A stretch of DNA of 64,000 nucleotides from Oscillibacter valericigenes (GTDB lineage Bacteria; Bacillota; Clostridia; Oscillospirales; Oscillospiraceae), in contig NZ_JACSNX010000001.1 of NCBI RefSeq assembly GCF_016902445.1, forward strand, positions 124,001 to 188,000. Reading direction: 5' to 3'. The notes beneath the pieces were generated by a model that saw only the letters and a program-made list of their open reading frames with translations, made no database searches and was not told the DNA's origin. This document shows, one piece after another, positions 39,746-49,049 of this stretch. Position 1 is the first letter of the stretch. Every line of letters starts with the position of its first letter. Position numbers and translations under genes: made by a program.

Positions 39746-41524
39746 TTGAAAAAGCGATCGAATCTGTCCCGGCTGCTGGCCTACGCCGGCGGCCACCGGA
39801 AGCTGACGGTGCTGGGCTGTGTGCTGTCCGGCGCCGCCGCCGTGCTGGGGCTGGTCCCCTATGTGTGCGTGTGGCTGGTAGCCCGGCAGGCGCTGGCAGT
39901 CTTCCCTGCCGTCACAGAGGCGGAGGGCCTGGCCCGCTGGGGCTGGATGGCGGTGTGGTTCGCCGTGGCCAACATCGCCCTGTACTTCGCGGCGCTGATG
40001 TGCACCCACATCGCCGCCTTCCGGACCGCCCGGAACATGCGCCATGCCGGGGTGGCCCACCTGATGGAGCTGCCCCTGGGCTTCTTCACCGGGAACCGCT
40101 CCGGCGAGCTGCGGAAGATCATCGACGACAACGCCGCCCTGACGGAGGACCTGCTGGCCCACAAGCTGCCGGACCTGACGGCGGCGGTGGTGACACCTCT
40201 GGCCGCCATCGTGCTGCTGTTCGTCTTTGACTGGCGGATGGGCCTGCTGTGCCTTCTCACCATGGTGCTGGCCCTGGGCTGCATGATGGCCATGATGGGC
40301 GGCAGGAACGCCGGGTTCTTCCACCGCTACCAGCGGGAGATCGAGAAGATGAGCGGAGAGGCAGTGGAGTATGTCCGGGGCATCCCGGTGGTGAAAGTGT
40401 TCCAGCAGACCGTTTACTCCTTTAAGGCATTCTACAACGCCATCCAGTCCTACAGCGACCTGGCCAGCCAGTATGCCATGAGCTGCCGGGCCGGCCAGAC
40501 CGGATTCCTCACCTGCATCAACGGGGCCTTCGCCCTGCTGATCCCGGCGGCACTGCTGCTCTCCTCCGGAGGGAACGGGCTGGAGGTGCTGGCGGACTTC
40601 ATCTTCTATGCCCTGTTCGCCCCCGCCTGCGGCGGTATGATCAACCGGATCATGTACGCCTCGGAGTCCGTCATGGAGGCGGACGAGGCCATGATGAAGA
40701 TGGACGAGATCCTGCAAAACCGGCCCCTGCCCAGGGCCGCCATTCCCGAGAAGCCAAAGGGGCACGACATCACCTTCACGGATGTGACCTTCCGCTATCC
40801 CGGCGCCGCCAGACCCGCTCTGGACCACGTGTCCTTCACGGTGCCGGAGGGGTCCGTGGCAGGTCTGGTGGGGCCCTCCGGCGGCGGTAAGTCCACCGCT
40901 GCCGCCCTGATCCCCCGGTTCTGGGATGTGGAGAGCGGCAGCGTGCGGATCGGCGGCGTGGACGTGCGGGACATGGACCGCCGGGAGCTGATGGAGCAGG
41001 TGGCCTTCGTGTTCCAGGACACCCGGCTCTTCAAGGTCAGCGTGCTGGAGAACATCCGCATGGCCCGGCCCTCCGCCACCCTGGAGGAGATCCGGTCCGC
41101 CGCCCACGCCGCCCAGTGTGACGACATCCTGGAAAAGCTGCCCCAGGGCATCGACACGGTGGTGGGGACCCGGGGGGTCTACCTCTCCGGCGGCGAGGCC
41201 CAGCGGATCGCCCTGGCCCGGGCAATTCTGAAGGACGCCCCCATCGTGGTGCTGGATGAGGCCACAGCCTTCGCGGACCCGGAGAACGAGGCCCTGATCC
41301 AGAAGGCCTTCGCCAAGCTCATGGAGGGCAAGACGGTGCTGATGATCGCCCACCGGCTCTCCACGGTGAAGGACGTGGACAGCATCCTGGTGATCGAGAA
41401 GGGCGCCGTCCGGGAGCGGGGCACCCACGACCAGCTGGCGGCTCAGGGCGGTCTGTACGCCAGGATGTGGCGGGATTACCTCCAGGCGGCTGCCTGGAAA
41501 GTTGGAAAGGAGGCGGCGGTATGA
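39746..41524 (+). CDS. ABC exporter half-transporter 1 (fused permease-ATPase)
   Basis: A 592-residue type I exporter subunit. A six-helix membrane domain (about residues 15-310) is followed by an ATPase with Walker A GPSGGGKST, Q-loop VAFVFQDTRLFKVSV, signature LSGGEAQRIALARA, Walker B IVVLDEATAFADPENE and the His of MIAHRLSTV. The catalytic Glu is present (LDEAT). It starts at TTG, behind AAGGAGGGA, and its stop overlaps the next subunit by ATGA. The pair resembles IrtAB/YbtPQ-like half-transporters and, with the TetR gene before it, probably exports a drug or moves a metal chelate. Confidence 0.93.
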   Translation: MKKRSNLSRLLAYAGGHRKLTVLGCVLSGAAAVLGLVPYVCVWLVARQALAVFPAVTEAEGLARWGWMAVWFAVANIALYFAALMCTHIAAFRTARNMRHAGVAHLMELPLGFFTGNRSGELRKIIDDNAALTEDLLAHKLPDLTAAVVTPLAAIVLLFVFDWRMGLLCLLTMVLALGCMMAMMGGRNAGFFHRYQREIEKMSGEAVEYVRGIPVVKVFQQTVYSFKAFYNAIQSYSDLASQYAMSCRAGQTGFLTCINGAFALLIPAALLLSSGGNGLEVLADFIFYALFAPACGGMINRIMYASESVMEADEAMMKMDEILQNRPLPRAAIPEKPKGHDITFTDVTFRYPGAARPALDHVSFTVPEGSVAGLVGPSGGGKSTAAALIPRFWDVESGSVRIGGVDVRDMDRRELMEQVAFVFQDTRLFKVSVLENIRMARPSATLEEIRSAAHAAQCDDILEKLPQGIDTVVGTRGVYLSGGEAQRIALARAILKDAPIVVLDEATAFADPENEALIQKAFAKLMEGKTVLMIAHRLSTVKDVDSILVIEKGAVRERGTHDQLAAQGGLYARMWRDYLQAAAWKVGKEAAV

Positions 41525-43242
41525 TCCGGAAGCTGCAGCATGTGTTCGCCCTGAGTGAGAAAGGCGCCCGGGATTTCGTGAAGGCCGTGGCTTGGTGCTT
41601 CCTGTGCAATGTCGGCCTGATGCTGCCGGTGGGCGTGGTGATGGCCACCCTCCAGTACCTGCTGGAAACATTGGAGACCGGCGGCGATCCGGCGGCGAAG
41701 GTTTTGGTCTACACCGGCGGGGCGGCGGCAGTGCTGGCGCTGCTGTTCCTGCTCCACTGGTTCCAGTACGCATCGCTGTACCTGGCCACCTATCAGGAGA
41801 GCGCCGCCCGCCGCATCGCTCTGGCGGAGACGCTGCGAAAGCTCCCCCTCAGCTTCTTCGGCACCCGGGACTTAAGCGACCTGACCTCCACCATGATCGC
41901 CGACTGTTCGTCCCTGGACCAGATGTTCTCTCACTACATCCCCCAGCTGTTTGCCTCCATCCTCTCCACAGTGTTTATCGGCGTCTGCATGTTCTGCTTC
42001 GACTGGCGGATGGCCCTGGCGGTGCTGTGGGTGCTGCCGGCGGCGGTGCTGCTGACCGCCGGGTCCAAGAAGCTCCAGGATGCCTTCGGGACCCGGAACA
42101 TCCTGACAAAGCGGGAGGTGGCGGACGCCATTCAGGAGGACATCGAGGCCATCCGGGACATCCAGTCCTGCAACCGGCAGGAGGCGTGCCTCCAGGAGCT
42201 GGATCGGAGACTGGAGGCGGCGGAGCAGAGCTCTATCCGGTCCGAGCTCATCACCGGCGTGTTCGTCTGCTCCGCCCAGGCCTTCCTGCGGATCGGCCTG
42301 GCCACCACGGTGCTGGTGGGGGCGGAGCTGCTGACCGGCGGTGAGCTGTCCTTCCTGTATTTCCTGGGCTTCCTGTTCGCCGCTGCCCGGCTGTATGATC
42401 CTCTGGGGCTGGTGCTGCAGAACATCGCCGCCACCTTCAACGCCAAGCTGAAGATCGAGCGGATGCGGGCCATCCAGGAACAGCCGGTGCAGACCGGCGT
42501 GGAAACCTGCGAGCCGGAAAACTTCGACATTGTGTTCGACCACGTGAAATTCGCCTACCGGGATGGAGAGAGCGTGCTGGAGGACGTATCCTTCACCGCC
42601 AGGCAGGGCCAGGTGACGGCTCTGGTGGGCCCCTCCGGGGGCGGCAAGTCCACCGCCTGCAAGCTGGCAGCCCGGTTCTGGGACATCCAGGGCGGGAAAA
42701 TCACCCTGGGCGGCATCGACATCTCCACCGTGGACCCGGAGACGCTGCTGAAGCACTACTCCTTCGTGTTCCAGGACGTGGTGCTGTTCCGGGACACGAT
42801 CCTGGAGAACATCCGCCTGGGCCGCCGGGGGGCCACCGACGAGGAGGTCTACGCCGCCGCCCGGGCCGCCCGGTGCGACGAGTTCGTCCGGGAGCTGCCG
42901 GAGGGCTACCAGACGGTGGTGGGGGAAAACGGCTCCACCCTCTCCGGCGGGGAGCGGCAGCGGATCTCCATCGCCCGGGCTCTCTTGAAGGACGCTCCGG
43001 TGATCCTGCTGGACGAGGCCACCGCCTCCCTGGACGTGGAGAACGAGACCGCCGTGCAGGAGGCCATCTCCCGCCTGGTGAAGGACAAGACCGTCCTCAT
43101 CATCGCCCACCGGATGCGGACCGTGGCAGGTGCCGACCACGTGGTGGTACTGGCGGACGGCGGCGTGGCCCAGGAGGGCGCTCCGGCGGAGCTGCTGGCC
43201 CAGAACGGTCTCTACCGCCAGATGGCAGAGCGGCAGCAGTAA
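41521..43242 (+). CDS. ABC exporter half-transporter 2 (fused permease-ATPase)
   Basis: A 573-residue partner of the preceding subunit, with the same fused layout: six membrane helices (about 20-300), then Walker A GPSGGGKST, FVFQDVVLFRDTILENIRLG, signature LSGGERQRISIARA, Walker B VILLDEATASLDVENE and H-loop IIAHRMRTV. Both ATPase sites look intact, so the heterodimer is not an obviously degenerate one-site exporter. ATG 41521 overlaps the upstream stop by four bases. A GC-rich hairpin without T-tract follows. Confidence 0.93.
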   Translation: MIRKLQHVFALSEKGARDFVKAVAWCFLCNVGLMLPVGVVMATLQYLLETLETGGDPAAKVLVYTGGAAAVLALLFLLHWFQYASLYLATYQESAARRIALAETLRKLPLSFFGTRDLSDLTSTMIADCSSLDQMFSHYIPQLFASILSTVFIGVCMFCFDWRMALAVLWVLPAAVLLTAGSKKLQDAFGTRNILTKREVADAIQEDIEAIRDIQSCNRQEACLQELDRRLEAAEQSSIRSELITGVFVCSAQAFLRIGLATTVLVGAELLTGGELSFLYFLGFLFAAARLYDPLGLVLQNIAATFNAKLKIERMRAIQEQPVQTGVETCEPENFDIVFDHVKFAYRDGESVLEDVSFTARQGQVTALVGPSGGGKSTACKLAARFWDIQGGKITLGGIDISTVDPETLLKHYSFVFQDVVLFRDTILENIRLGRRGATDEEVYAAARAARCDEFVRELPEGYQTVVGENGSTLSGGERQRISIARALLKDAPVILLDEATASLDVENETAVQEAISRLVKDKTVLIIAHRMRTVAGADHVVVLADGGVAQEGAPAELLAQNGLYRQMAERQQ

Positions 43243-43254
43243 GACCTTCTGCCC

Positions 43255-43290
43255 GCCGGGGACCCGTCCCATACGGCACGGGTCCCCGGC
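43255..43290 (+). terminator. Hairpin after the ABC exporter
   Basis: GCCGGGGACCCGT (43255-43267) and ACGGGTCCCCGGC (43278-43290) form a perfect 13-bp stem; no T-tract follows. Confidence 0.55.
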
Positions 43291-43297
43291 GGCATCC

Positions 43298-43326
43298 TTG
43301 ACAAAGGTTTCCCGTTCCTTCATAAT
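43298..43326 (+). promoter_or_regulatory. Promoter of the first MATE gene
   Basis: TTGACA (43298-43303) and CATAAT (43321-43326), 17 bp apart. The ATG follows only after about 140 nt of leader. Confidence 0.75.
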
Positions 43327-43345
43327 AAAGCCAGCATCTGTCCTT

Positions 43346-43446
43346 GTTTGCGGCTTTTACAGAGAGATGGCCGCAAACGGGTTGTGCGGCGGCGGTCTCC
43401 GCCGCCGCTCGATTTCCGCCACGACGGCCTCTGGTCCGGCGGAAAT
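43346..43446 (+). ncRNA. Structured 5' leader of the MATE gene (possible riboregulator)
   Basis: Three perfect hairpins follow the promoter: GTTTGCGGC/GCCGCAAAC (43346-43378, 15-nt loop), GCGGCGGCGG/CCGCCGCCGC (43386-43408, TCT loop) and ATTTCCGCC/GGCGGAAAT (43412-43446, 17-nt loop). The ribosome binding site follows directly. No T-tract is present, so any control would be at translation. No known class was recognised. Confidence 0.45.
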
Positions 43447-43473
43447 GGAATCTGACGGGCGGGAGATGGATCG

Positions 43474-44862
43474 ATGGCGCGGGCAGAACACGACTTTTCA
43501 AAAGGGAGCATCTCCCGGAATATCCTGGCCCTGGCCGCTCCCATGACGGCGGCCCAGCTGATCAACGTGCTGTACAGCGTGGTGGACCGGATCTATCTGG
43601 GCCGCCTGCCGGGGCATCTGGCCCTGACGGGGCTGGGGCTGGTGACGCCCATCATCTCCATCATCATGGGCTTTGCCAATCTGTGCGGCACCGGCGGTGC
43701 CCCCCTGTGCTCCATCCACCGGGGCAAGGGGGATCCCGATGAGGCCGAGCGGATCCTGGGAAATTCCTTCACCCTTCTGCTGATCTTTGGGGCGGCCGTC
43801 ACAGCGGTGTTTCTGATCTTCCAGCGGCCCATTCTCTACCTTTTCGGCGCCAGCGACACCACCTATCCCTATGCTGCCGCCTACATGACCATCTATCTGC
43901 TGGGGACGGTGTTCGTCATGATCGGCCTGGGCATGAATCCCTTCATCACGTCCCAGGGCTTCGGCGCCACCGGCATGATGACTGTCGGGCTGGGTGCCAT
44001 CGTGAACATCGTGCTGGACCCCATCTTTATCTTTGCCCTTGACATGGGTGTCCGGGGGGCGGCCCTGGCCACCATCATCGCCCAGGCCTGCTCCGCCGTG
44101 TGGGTGCTGAGATTCCTCACCGGCAAGCAAGCCATCCTGAAGCTGCGGCTGCGGTACATGGCGCTGGAGCTGAAGCGGGTGAAGGCCATCATCTCCCTGG
44201 GGCTCTCCGGCTTTTTCATGAACCTCACCACCAGCCTGGTGCAGGTGGTGTGCAACGCCACCCTGCAGGCCTACGGCGGGGACCTGTACGTCAGCGTCAT
44301 GACCATCATCAACTCCCTGCGGGAGGTGTTCTTCATGCCGGTGCAGGGGCTGACCAACGGCGCCCAGCCGGTGACCGGCTACAACTACGGCGCCGGGCAG
44401 TACAGCCGGGTCCGCAGCTCCATCCGCTTCAGCACCACAGTGACCGTGGTCTACGCCGCCGTGTTCTGGGCGGCGGCCATGGCCTTCCCGGGCCTGCTGA
44501 TCCAGGTGTTCAGCAGCGAGCCGGAGGTGATCGAGGCCGGCATCCCCGCCCTGCGGATCTACTTCCTGCTGTTCGTCTTCATGTCCCTGCAGATGGCGGG
44601 GCAGGGCGTGTTCGTGGGTCTGGGCCGGTCCCGGCAGGCCATTTTCTTCTCCCTGCTGCGCAAAGCGGTCATCAATGCCCCCCTGACGGTGATCCTGCCC
44701 ATCTGGATGGGCACCACCGGCGTGTTCGTGGCGGAGGCCGTCTCCCAGCTGATCGGCGGGCTGGCCTGCATCCTCACCATGTATTTCACGGTGTACCGCC
44801 CCCTGCGGCACCTGCCGGATGCTCCCCCGCAGCCGGAGGGCGGCAAGGAGGCTGTCCTGTAA
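43474..44862 (+). CDS. MATE-family multidrug/toxin efflux protein (1)
   Basis: A 462-residue inner-membrane antiporter with 12 hydrophobic helices arranged in two six-helix bundles (about 20-230 and 245-450). Family blocks are MTAAQLINVLYSVVDRIYLG at the start, LGMNPFITSQGFGATGMMTVGLGAIVNIVLDPIF, and GLTNGAQPVTGYNYGAGQYSRVRSSI. It exports cationic drugs or metabolites by Na+ or H+ exchange. It has its own promoter and a long structured leader, and ends in a bidirectional terminator. Substrate unknown. Confidence 0.94.
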   Translation: MARAEHDFSKGSISRNILALAAPMTAAQLINVLYSVVDRIYLGRLPGHLALTGLGLVTPIISIIMGFANLCGTGGAPLCSIHRGKGDPDEAERILGNSFTLLLIFGAAVTAVFLIFQRPILYLFGASDTTYPYAAAYMTIYLLGTVFVMIGLGMNPFITSQGFGATGMMTVGLGAIVNIVLDPIFIFALDMGVRGAALATIIAQACSAVWVLRFLTGKQAILKLRLRYMALELKRVKAIISLGLSGFFMNLTTSLVQVVCNATLQAYGGDLYVSVMTIINSLREVFFMPVQGLTNGAQPVTGYNYGAGQYSRVRSSIRFSTTVTVVYAAVFWAAAMAFPGLLIQVFSSEPEVIEAGIPALRIYFLLFVFMSLQMAGQGVFVGLGRSRQAIFFSLLRKAVINAPLTVILPIWMGTTGVFVAEAVSQLIGGLACILTMYFTVYRPLRHLPDAPPQPEGGKEAVL

Positions 44863-44880
44863 CGCCTCTTCTCAATCAAA

Positions 44881-44917
44881 AACGCCGGAGGCGGCCAGCT
44901 GGCCGCCTCCGGCGTTT
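44881..44917. terminator. Bidirectional terminator
   Basis: AACGCCGGAGGCGGCC pairs with GGCCGCCTCCGGCGTT around AGCT (44881-44916), with A's before and T's after. Confidence 0.92.
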
Positions 44918-44940
44918 TTCTGTTATCCATATGCAAAGGC

Positions 44941-45543
44941 TCACGCCTCCCGGCGCACCTCGTCCAGCCACGCCTGCAGCGCATCCAGATCCGGGACAAA
45001 GCCCTCCAGCCGCTTGTCTCCCGCCAGGATGGTTGGCACCATGCGGATGCCCAGCGCCTCCCGGGACAGGCGGGACTCCCGTCGGACCGTCTCCGCGTAG
45101 GCCCCCGTCTCCAGCGCCGTGCGAAAATTCTCCCCCGGCAGGCCGCAGCCCTCCGCCAGCTCCGTCAGGACGGCCGGGTCCCCGATGTCCCGCTCCTCCA
45201 CGAAGTAGGCCCGGAACACCGCCCTGTAAAAAGGCTCTCCCCTGCCCCGCTCCTCAGCGAAGCACCAGCCCTGAAAGGCCAGGTCCGTGTAAGGCCGGGG
45301 GATGACCCGGGGCGGCAGGTGCATCTCCACCCCCTGGGCCTGACAGGCGGGCCCCAGCGTCTCGGCGTACCGGGCCCGGCGGACCGGGTCGTTCCAGACA
45401 TCCACCCGGGGCTCCGGCGGCTCTGTCAGCTGGAAGGGCACATGGGTGACCTCCGGCGGCTCCTCCAGCCGGTCCAGCAGCGCCTCCAGCCAGTAGCAGT
45501 AGGGACAGACAAAATCAGAGACGATGGTGAGCTTCCCTGGCAT
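44941..45543 (-). CDS. DsbA-family (FrnE-like) thioredoxin-fold oxidoreductase
   Basis: A 200-residue cytosolic protein with an N-terminal CPYC active site (C13/C16 in VSDFVCPYCYW), a helical insertion, and the cis-Pro stretch MVPTILAGDKRLEGF near residue 165. This is the FrnE/2-hydroxychromene isomerase-like branch of the DsbA family, without a signal peptide. ATG 45543, behind GGAGGG, is preferred over an upstream in-frame start. It is the last gene of the long minus-strand glycoside locus and may simply be cotranscribed; a redox role there is unknown. Confidence 0.85.
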   Translation of the reverse strand: MPGKLTIVSDFVCPYCYWLEALLDRLEEPPEVTHVPFQLTEPPEPRVDVWNDPVRRARYAETLGPACQAQGVEMHLPPRVIPRPYTDLAFQGWCFAEERGRGEPFYRAVFRAYFVEERDIGDPAVLTELAEGCGLPGENFRTALETGAYAETVRRESRLSREALGIRMVPTILAGDKRLEGFVPDLDALQAWLDEVRREA

Positions 45544-45589
45544 GGGGCTCCCTCCTTTCAAATGCGGCGGACAGACGCCGCTGCCGGGC

Positions 45590-46714
45590 TCAGTCCCGGC
45601 TCAGCACCAGGTCCGCCGTGACCTCCGCCACGGCGGTCAGCTCCTGCACGGAGGTGTACTCCTGGCAGGAGTGGCACCAGTGCATGGCGGCGGGCGTCAC
45701 GATGCCGGTGATGCCGTTGGCAGCCAGCAGATTGTTGTCGCTGCCGCCGAAGGTGGTGACCGTCCGGGTCTCATACCCCCTGGTCCGGCAGGCCCGGAAG
45801 TACCGCTGGACCACCGGGGCGGACGCCGGGATCTGATAGGCCCGGATAAAGCACTTGTCCCGATAGCGCAGCTCCGCCCCCAGCGCCTCGCAGGCGGCGG
45901 CAAAGGCCTGCCGGACGGTCTCCGACTGGTCCAGCGCCCGCTGGTGGCAGCCGCTGCGGATCTCCCCCCGGACCTGGCACCGGTCCGGGACGATGTTGGT
46001 GGCCGTGCCCCCCTGGATGCAGCCGAAATTCAGAGTGGTATCCTCCGCCACCCGGCCGCTCTTCACGGCGGCGATGGCCCGGGCGGCAGCCGCGATGGCG
46101 CTGACGCCCGCCTCCGGGGAAAAGCCCGCGTGGGAGGCCCGGCCCAGGATCTCCGCCGTGAACTCCAGAATGGTGGGGGCGGCGGTCACCGCCTCCCCCA
46201 GCGGCCCCTCGTAGTCCAGCACATAGGCCTCCCGGGACCGGACCCTGGAAAAGTCAAAGGCGGAGGCGCCCACACAGTAGGTCTCCTCCGAGGCGGAGAA
46301 CAGCACCTCCACCGGCCGGTGGGGCGCTCCGCTCTCCGCAAGGGCCTCCAGCACCTCCAGGATGATGGCGACCGCCGCCAGATCGTCGGCCCCCAGCACC
46401 GTGTCCCCGGCGCTGTGGATGCGGCCGTCCGGCTCCCGGACGGCCCGCTTTCCGTTGGCGGGGGCCACGGTGTCCATATGGGCGCACAGCAGCAGGGGCG
46501 GCAGGTCCAGCGTCCCCGGCAGAAAGCTGTAGAGGTTGCCGCTGGTGCCGCCGATCCGCTCCGCCGCGTCGTCCTCTTCCACCGTCAGGCCCAGGGCGCG
46601 GAGGCGGCGGGTCAGCTCGTCCGCCATCTGCCGCTCCCCGTAGGAGGGGCTGTCGATGGCCACCAGGGCCGCAAAGGTCTCCGCCAGGCGGTCCGGCTGA
46701 ATACGCACGTCCAT
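45590..46714 (-). CDS. M20-family metallopeptidase (peptidase T-like)
   Basis: A 374-residue zinc peptidase of the M20 family, closest in style to tripeptide aminopeptidase-like proteins. Metal and catalytic residues are visible: H79 and D81 in LCAHMDTV, bridging D110 in VLGADDLAA, and E143-E144 in FSASEETYCVG. A dimerisation insert spans about 185-290, and a late GGSDNN block and AMHWCHS supply the last ligand. ATG 46714 lies just after GGGGGAGG. A GTG at 46732, coupled to the kinase stop, is the alternative. Acyl-peptide or amide cleavage is likely, the exact substrate unknown. Confidence 0.85.
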   Translation of the reverse strand: MDVRIQPDRLAETFAALVAIDSPSYGERQMADELTRRLRALGLTVEEDDAAERIGGTSGNLYSFLPGTLDLPPLLLCAHMDTVAPANGKRAVREPDGRIHSAGDTVLGADDLAAVAIILEVLEALAESGAPHRPVEVLFSASEETYCVGASAFDFSRVRSREAYVLDYEGPLGEAVTAAPTILEFTAEILGRASHAGFSPEAGVSAIAAAARAIAAVKSGRVAEDTTLNFGCIQGGTATNIVPDRCQVRGEIRSGCHQRALDQSETVRQAFAAACEALGAELRYRDKCFIRAYQIPASAPVVQRYFRACRTRGYETRTVTTFGGSDNNLLAANGITGIVTPAAMHWCHSCQEYTSVQELTAVAEVTADLVLSRD

Positions 46715-46728
46715 GTCCTCCCCCGCTC

Positions 46729-47619
46729 TCACAGATATTTCCGGATCAGCGCCGGCGTCACCGCCGCGCCGAAGCAGCCCACCGCCGTGGTGGACTTGCC
46801 CGCGAAGATGTTCCCCAGCCGCACGCAGCGGTCCAGGGGCTCCTCTGTCAGCAGGCCGTAGATGATGCCGGTGAGGAAGTTGTCCCCGGCGCCGGTGGTG
46901 TCCACCGCCCGGAACTCGTCGATGGCCGGCGCGTAGCGGATGGAGCCGTCCTGCCAGTAGGCGCAGCCGCCCTTGCCCAGCGTCACCACCGGGTGGGGCG
47001 TGTAGCCCGCCAGGAAGCGGACGGCCGCCTCCAGGTCGTCTGTGCCCGCCAGCTTCCGGGCCTCCTTGTCATTGGGTGTGTAGACGTCGATATAGGGCAG
47101 GAACGCCTTGATGCCGTCGATGGACAGATCGTCGCTCCAGCCGCTGTCATAGACCACCTTCACGCCCTCCTCGTGGAGGCGGCGGGTCACCTCCGGCTGA
47201 CCCACCGGGGCGAACACCACCTTGGCGTCCCGCAGGAAGCCATAGACGGTCTCCGGGTCCAGAACGCTCTCGTAGACGCCCTCATTGTGGGCCAGAAAGC
47301 CCCGGTCGTGCTCCCAGGAGAACACGCTGGTCACCACCACCGGGTCCGGGTTGTCCTGGGCGAACTCGTCGTAGCTGGAGAAGCCCCGCTGGTCCAGCAG
47401 GCGGCGGCACAGGTCGCTCACGTCGTCCTGCCCCAGGAACGTCCCCAGCCGGACCCGGAAGCCCAGCTGCTCCAGCACGATTGGGCAGACGATGGGGCCG
47501 CCCCCCAGCTGCATGGTGAACCGCTTTGCAAAGACCTCCTCCCCGGGCTGCGGCATCCGGTCAAAGCCCTGAAAGATCAGGTCCAGATTCATTTGTGCAA
47601 AGGTCTTGAAATCGTACAT
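46729..47619 (-). CDS. PfkB-family carbohydrate kinase
   Basis: A 296-residue sugar kinase of the ribokinase/fructokinase fold. It shows the N-terminal di-glycine sheet (FTMQLGGGPIVCPIVLEQLG), the VYTPNDKEARKLAG stretch before the ATP site, and DTTGAGDNFLTGIIYG near 240 with the catalytic Asp and anion hole; the usual GDAF is GDNF here. It would phosphorylate the sugar released by the neighbouring GH4 enzyme or taken up by the ABC system. It is 20 bp downstream of the GH4 gene in the same operon. Confidence 0.9.
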   Translation of the reverse strand: MYDFKTFAQMNLDLIFQGFDRMPQPGEEVFAKRFTMQLGGGPIVCPIVLEQLGFRVRLGTFLGQDDVSDLCRRLLDQRGFSSYDEFAQDNPDPVVVTSVFSWEHDRGFLAHNEGVYESVLDPETVYGFLRDAKVVFAPVGQPEVTRRLHEEGVKVVYDSGWSDDLSIDGIKAFLPYIDVYTPNDKEARKLAGTDDLEAAVRFLAGYTPHPVVTLGKGGCAYWQDGSIRYAPAIDEFRAVDTTGAGDNFLTGIIYGLLTEEPLDRCVRLGNIFAGKSTTAVGCFGAAVTPALIRKYL

Positions 47620-47639
47620 ACACTCTCTCCGATCCGTCT

Positions 47640-49028
47640 TTAAGGCGTCTCGTTCATGTGGATAAAGTCCGCGTATTTGTCGAAGAAGATATCCGTCAGC
47701 GTCTCCGCCAGCTCGAAGTCGTTCACCAGCGGATGCAGGGCCAGTCCCTTGACGGCCGCGTCCCGGTCATCTTCCAGGATGGCCCGGATGGTGCACCGCT
47801 CAAAGTACTTCAGCCGTTTGATCTGCTGGAGCTGGAACTCGTCGATGGCGCCGATGCGGACGGGGTGGGCGCCGTCGGAGCGGATGTCGCAGGTGATCTC
47901 CACCACATCGTCGTCCCGCAGGCCGTCAATGGCCCCCTGGTTGGGGACGGACAGCACCATCCGGCAGTCCTCCCCGTCGGTGATGGCCCGGATGAACCGC
48001 AGGGCCACCGCCGCGTAGCCGCCCTCGTCCGGGGCGGTGAGAAACTCCTCCACCGTGGGCGGATCCCACACCTTCTCCCGGCAGGCGCCGCTCTCCACGG
48101 AGAAATAGGCGTTTTCCCGCTTGCCGTAGGCGGTCATGTACAGGTTGAACGCCTGCTCGAAATCCCGGGGCAGCTCCAGCCGGGCCAGCTGTTCCTCCAG
48201 TTCGCGGTTGATGAGGTAGATCATCTCTCCCCGGGGGTGATCCGCCTTCTGGATCATGGACAGGGACTTCACCCGCCGGTAGTAGAAATACAGATACTCG
48301 TTGAGCATGCAGTCCCCGCTGATCCGTGCCATCTCCCGGGTGAAGAGCCGCATCTCCGAGTGCTCATAGGTCCGGGGATTGTCCAGCAGCTCCCGCTGCA
48401 CGTCCCGGCCGTTGACTTTGGCGTTGCGGAACCAGGACAGGTGGTTCAGGCCGTAGCACTCGATATCCAGGGTGCCGTAGGGGATGTCCAGGATCTCCTC
48501 CAGCTGCTTGATGAAGCCGCTTGGGGCGTCGCAGATGCCGTACACATTGTCGAACCCCTTGGACCGCAGGGCCTGGGTGATGATGCCGCTGGGATTGGTG
48601 AAGTTGAAAATCAGATGACCGGGGTTGGCCACCTCCCGGGCCAGGGTGCAGTAGTACACCAGGGTGGGCACGGACCGGATGGCCATGGCGAAGCCGCCGG
48701 CGCCCGTGGTCTCCTGCCCCAGCACGCCGTGGGCCAGACAGGTCTGCTCGTCAAACAGCCGCCCGGCGTCCCCGCCGGCCCGGATGGTGGTGATGATATA
48801 GTCCACCCCCGTCAGGGCGGCCCGGGCGTCGGAGGTGACCTCAAAGGTCAGCTCCGGGTCCAGACGGCGGGCCAGCTCCCGGGAGATCTCCCCGTAAGTC
48901 TTCAGCTTCTGCTGGTCGTTATCCAGCAGGACGATGTGGTCCACCCGGATGTCCCGGGCGCTCTTTACGAGGGATTTGGTCAAAAACGCGGAGCGGGCAC
49001 CGGCCCCGCCGATCACACACAGTTTCAC
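47640..49028 (-). CDS. Family 4 glycoside hydrolase (NAD+ and Mn2+ dependent)
   Basis: A 462-residue GH4 enzyme. GH4 enzymes split alpha- or beta-glycosides through an NAD+-dependent oxidation-elimination mechanism with a divalent metal. The Rossmann start KLCVIGGAGARSAF, the block TTIRAGG, the metal cysteine in YGICDAPSGF and the partner histidine in YGLNHLSW are all present. Both 6-phospho-beta-glucosidases and alpha-galacturonidases or galactosidases belong here, so substrate cannot be assigned. As the transporter is an ABC type, not a PTS, the substrate may be unphosphorylated. It sits between the amidohydrolase and the PfkB kinase. Confidence 0.92.
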   Translation of the reverse strand: MKLCVIGGAGARSAFLTKSLVKSARDIRVDHIVLLDNDQQKLKTYGEISRELARRLDPELTFEVTSDARAALTGVDYIITTIRAGGDAGRLFDEQTCLAHGVLGQETTGAGGFAMAIRSVPTLVYYCTLAREVANPGHLIFNFTNPSGIITQALRSKGFDNVYGICDAPSGFIKQLEEILDIPYGTLDIECYGLNHLSWFRNAKVNGRDVQRELLDNPRTYEHSEMRLFTREMARISGDCMLNEYLYFYYRRVKSLSMIQKADHPRGEMIYLINRELEEQLARLELPRDFEQAFNLYMTAYGKRENAYFSVESGACREKVWDPPTVEEFLTAPDEGGYAAVALRFIRAITDGEDCRMVLSVPNQGAIDGLRDDDVVEITCDIRSDGAHPVRIGAIDEFQLQQIKRLKYFERCTIRAILEDDRDAAVKGLALHPLVNDFELAETLTDIFFDKYADFIHMNETP

Positions 49029-49049
49029 GAAATATCCTCTCTTCTGCCG

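Noticed and set aside
43255..43290. Perfect 13-bp GC-rich hairpin as a mobile-element end
   Set aside because: No target-site duplication, partner repeat or transposase is nearby; a transcript-end hairpin explains it better.
44819..45100. Small plus-strand frames after the first MATE gene
   Set aside because: They cross the bidirectional terminator and lie antisense to the DsbA-like gene.
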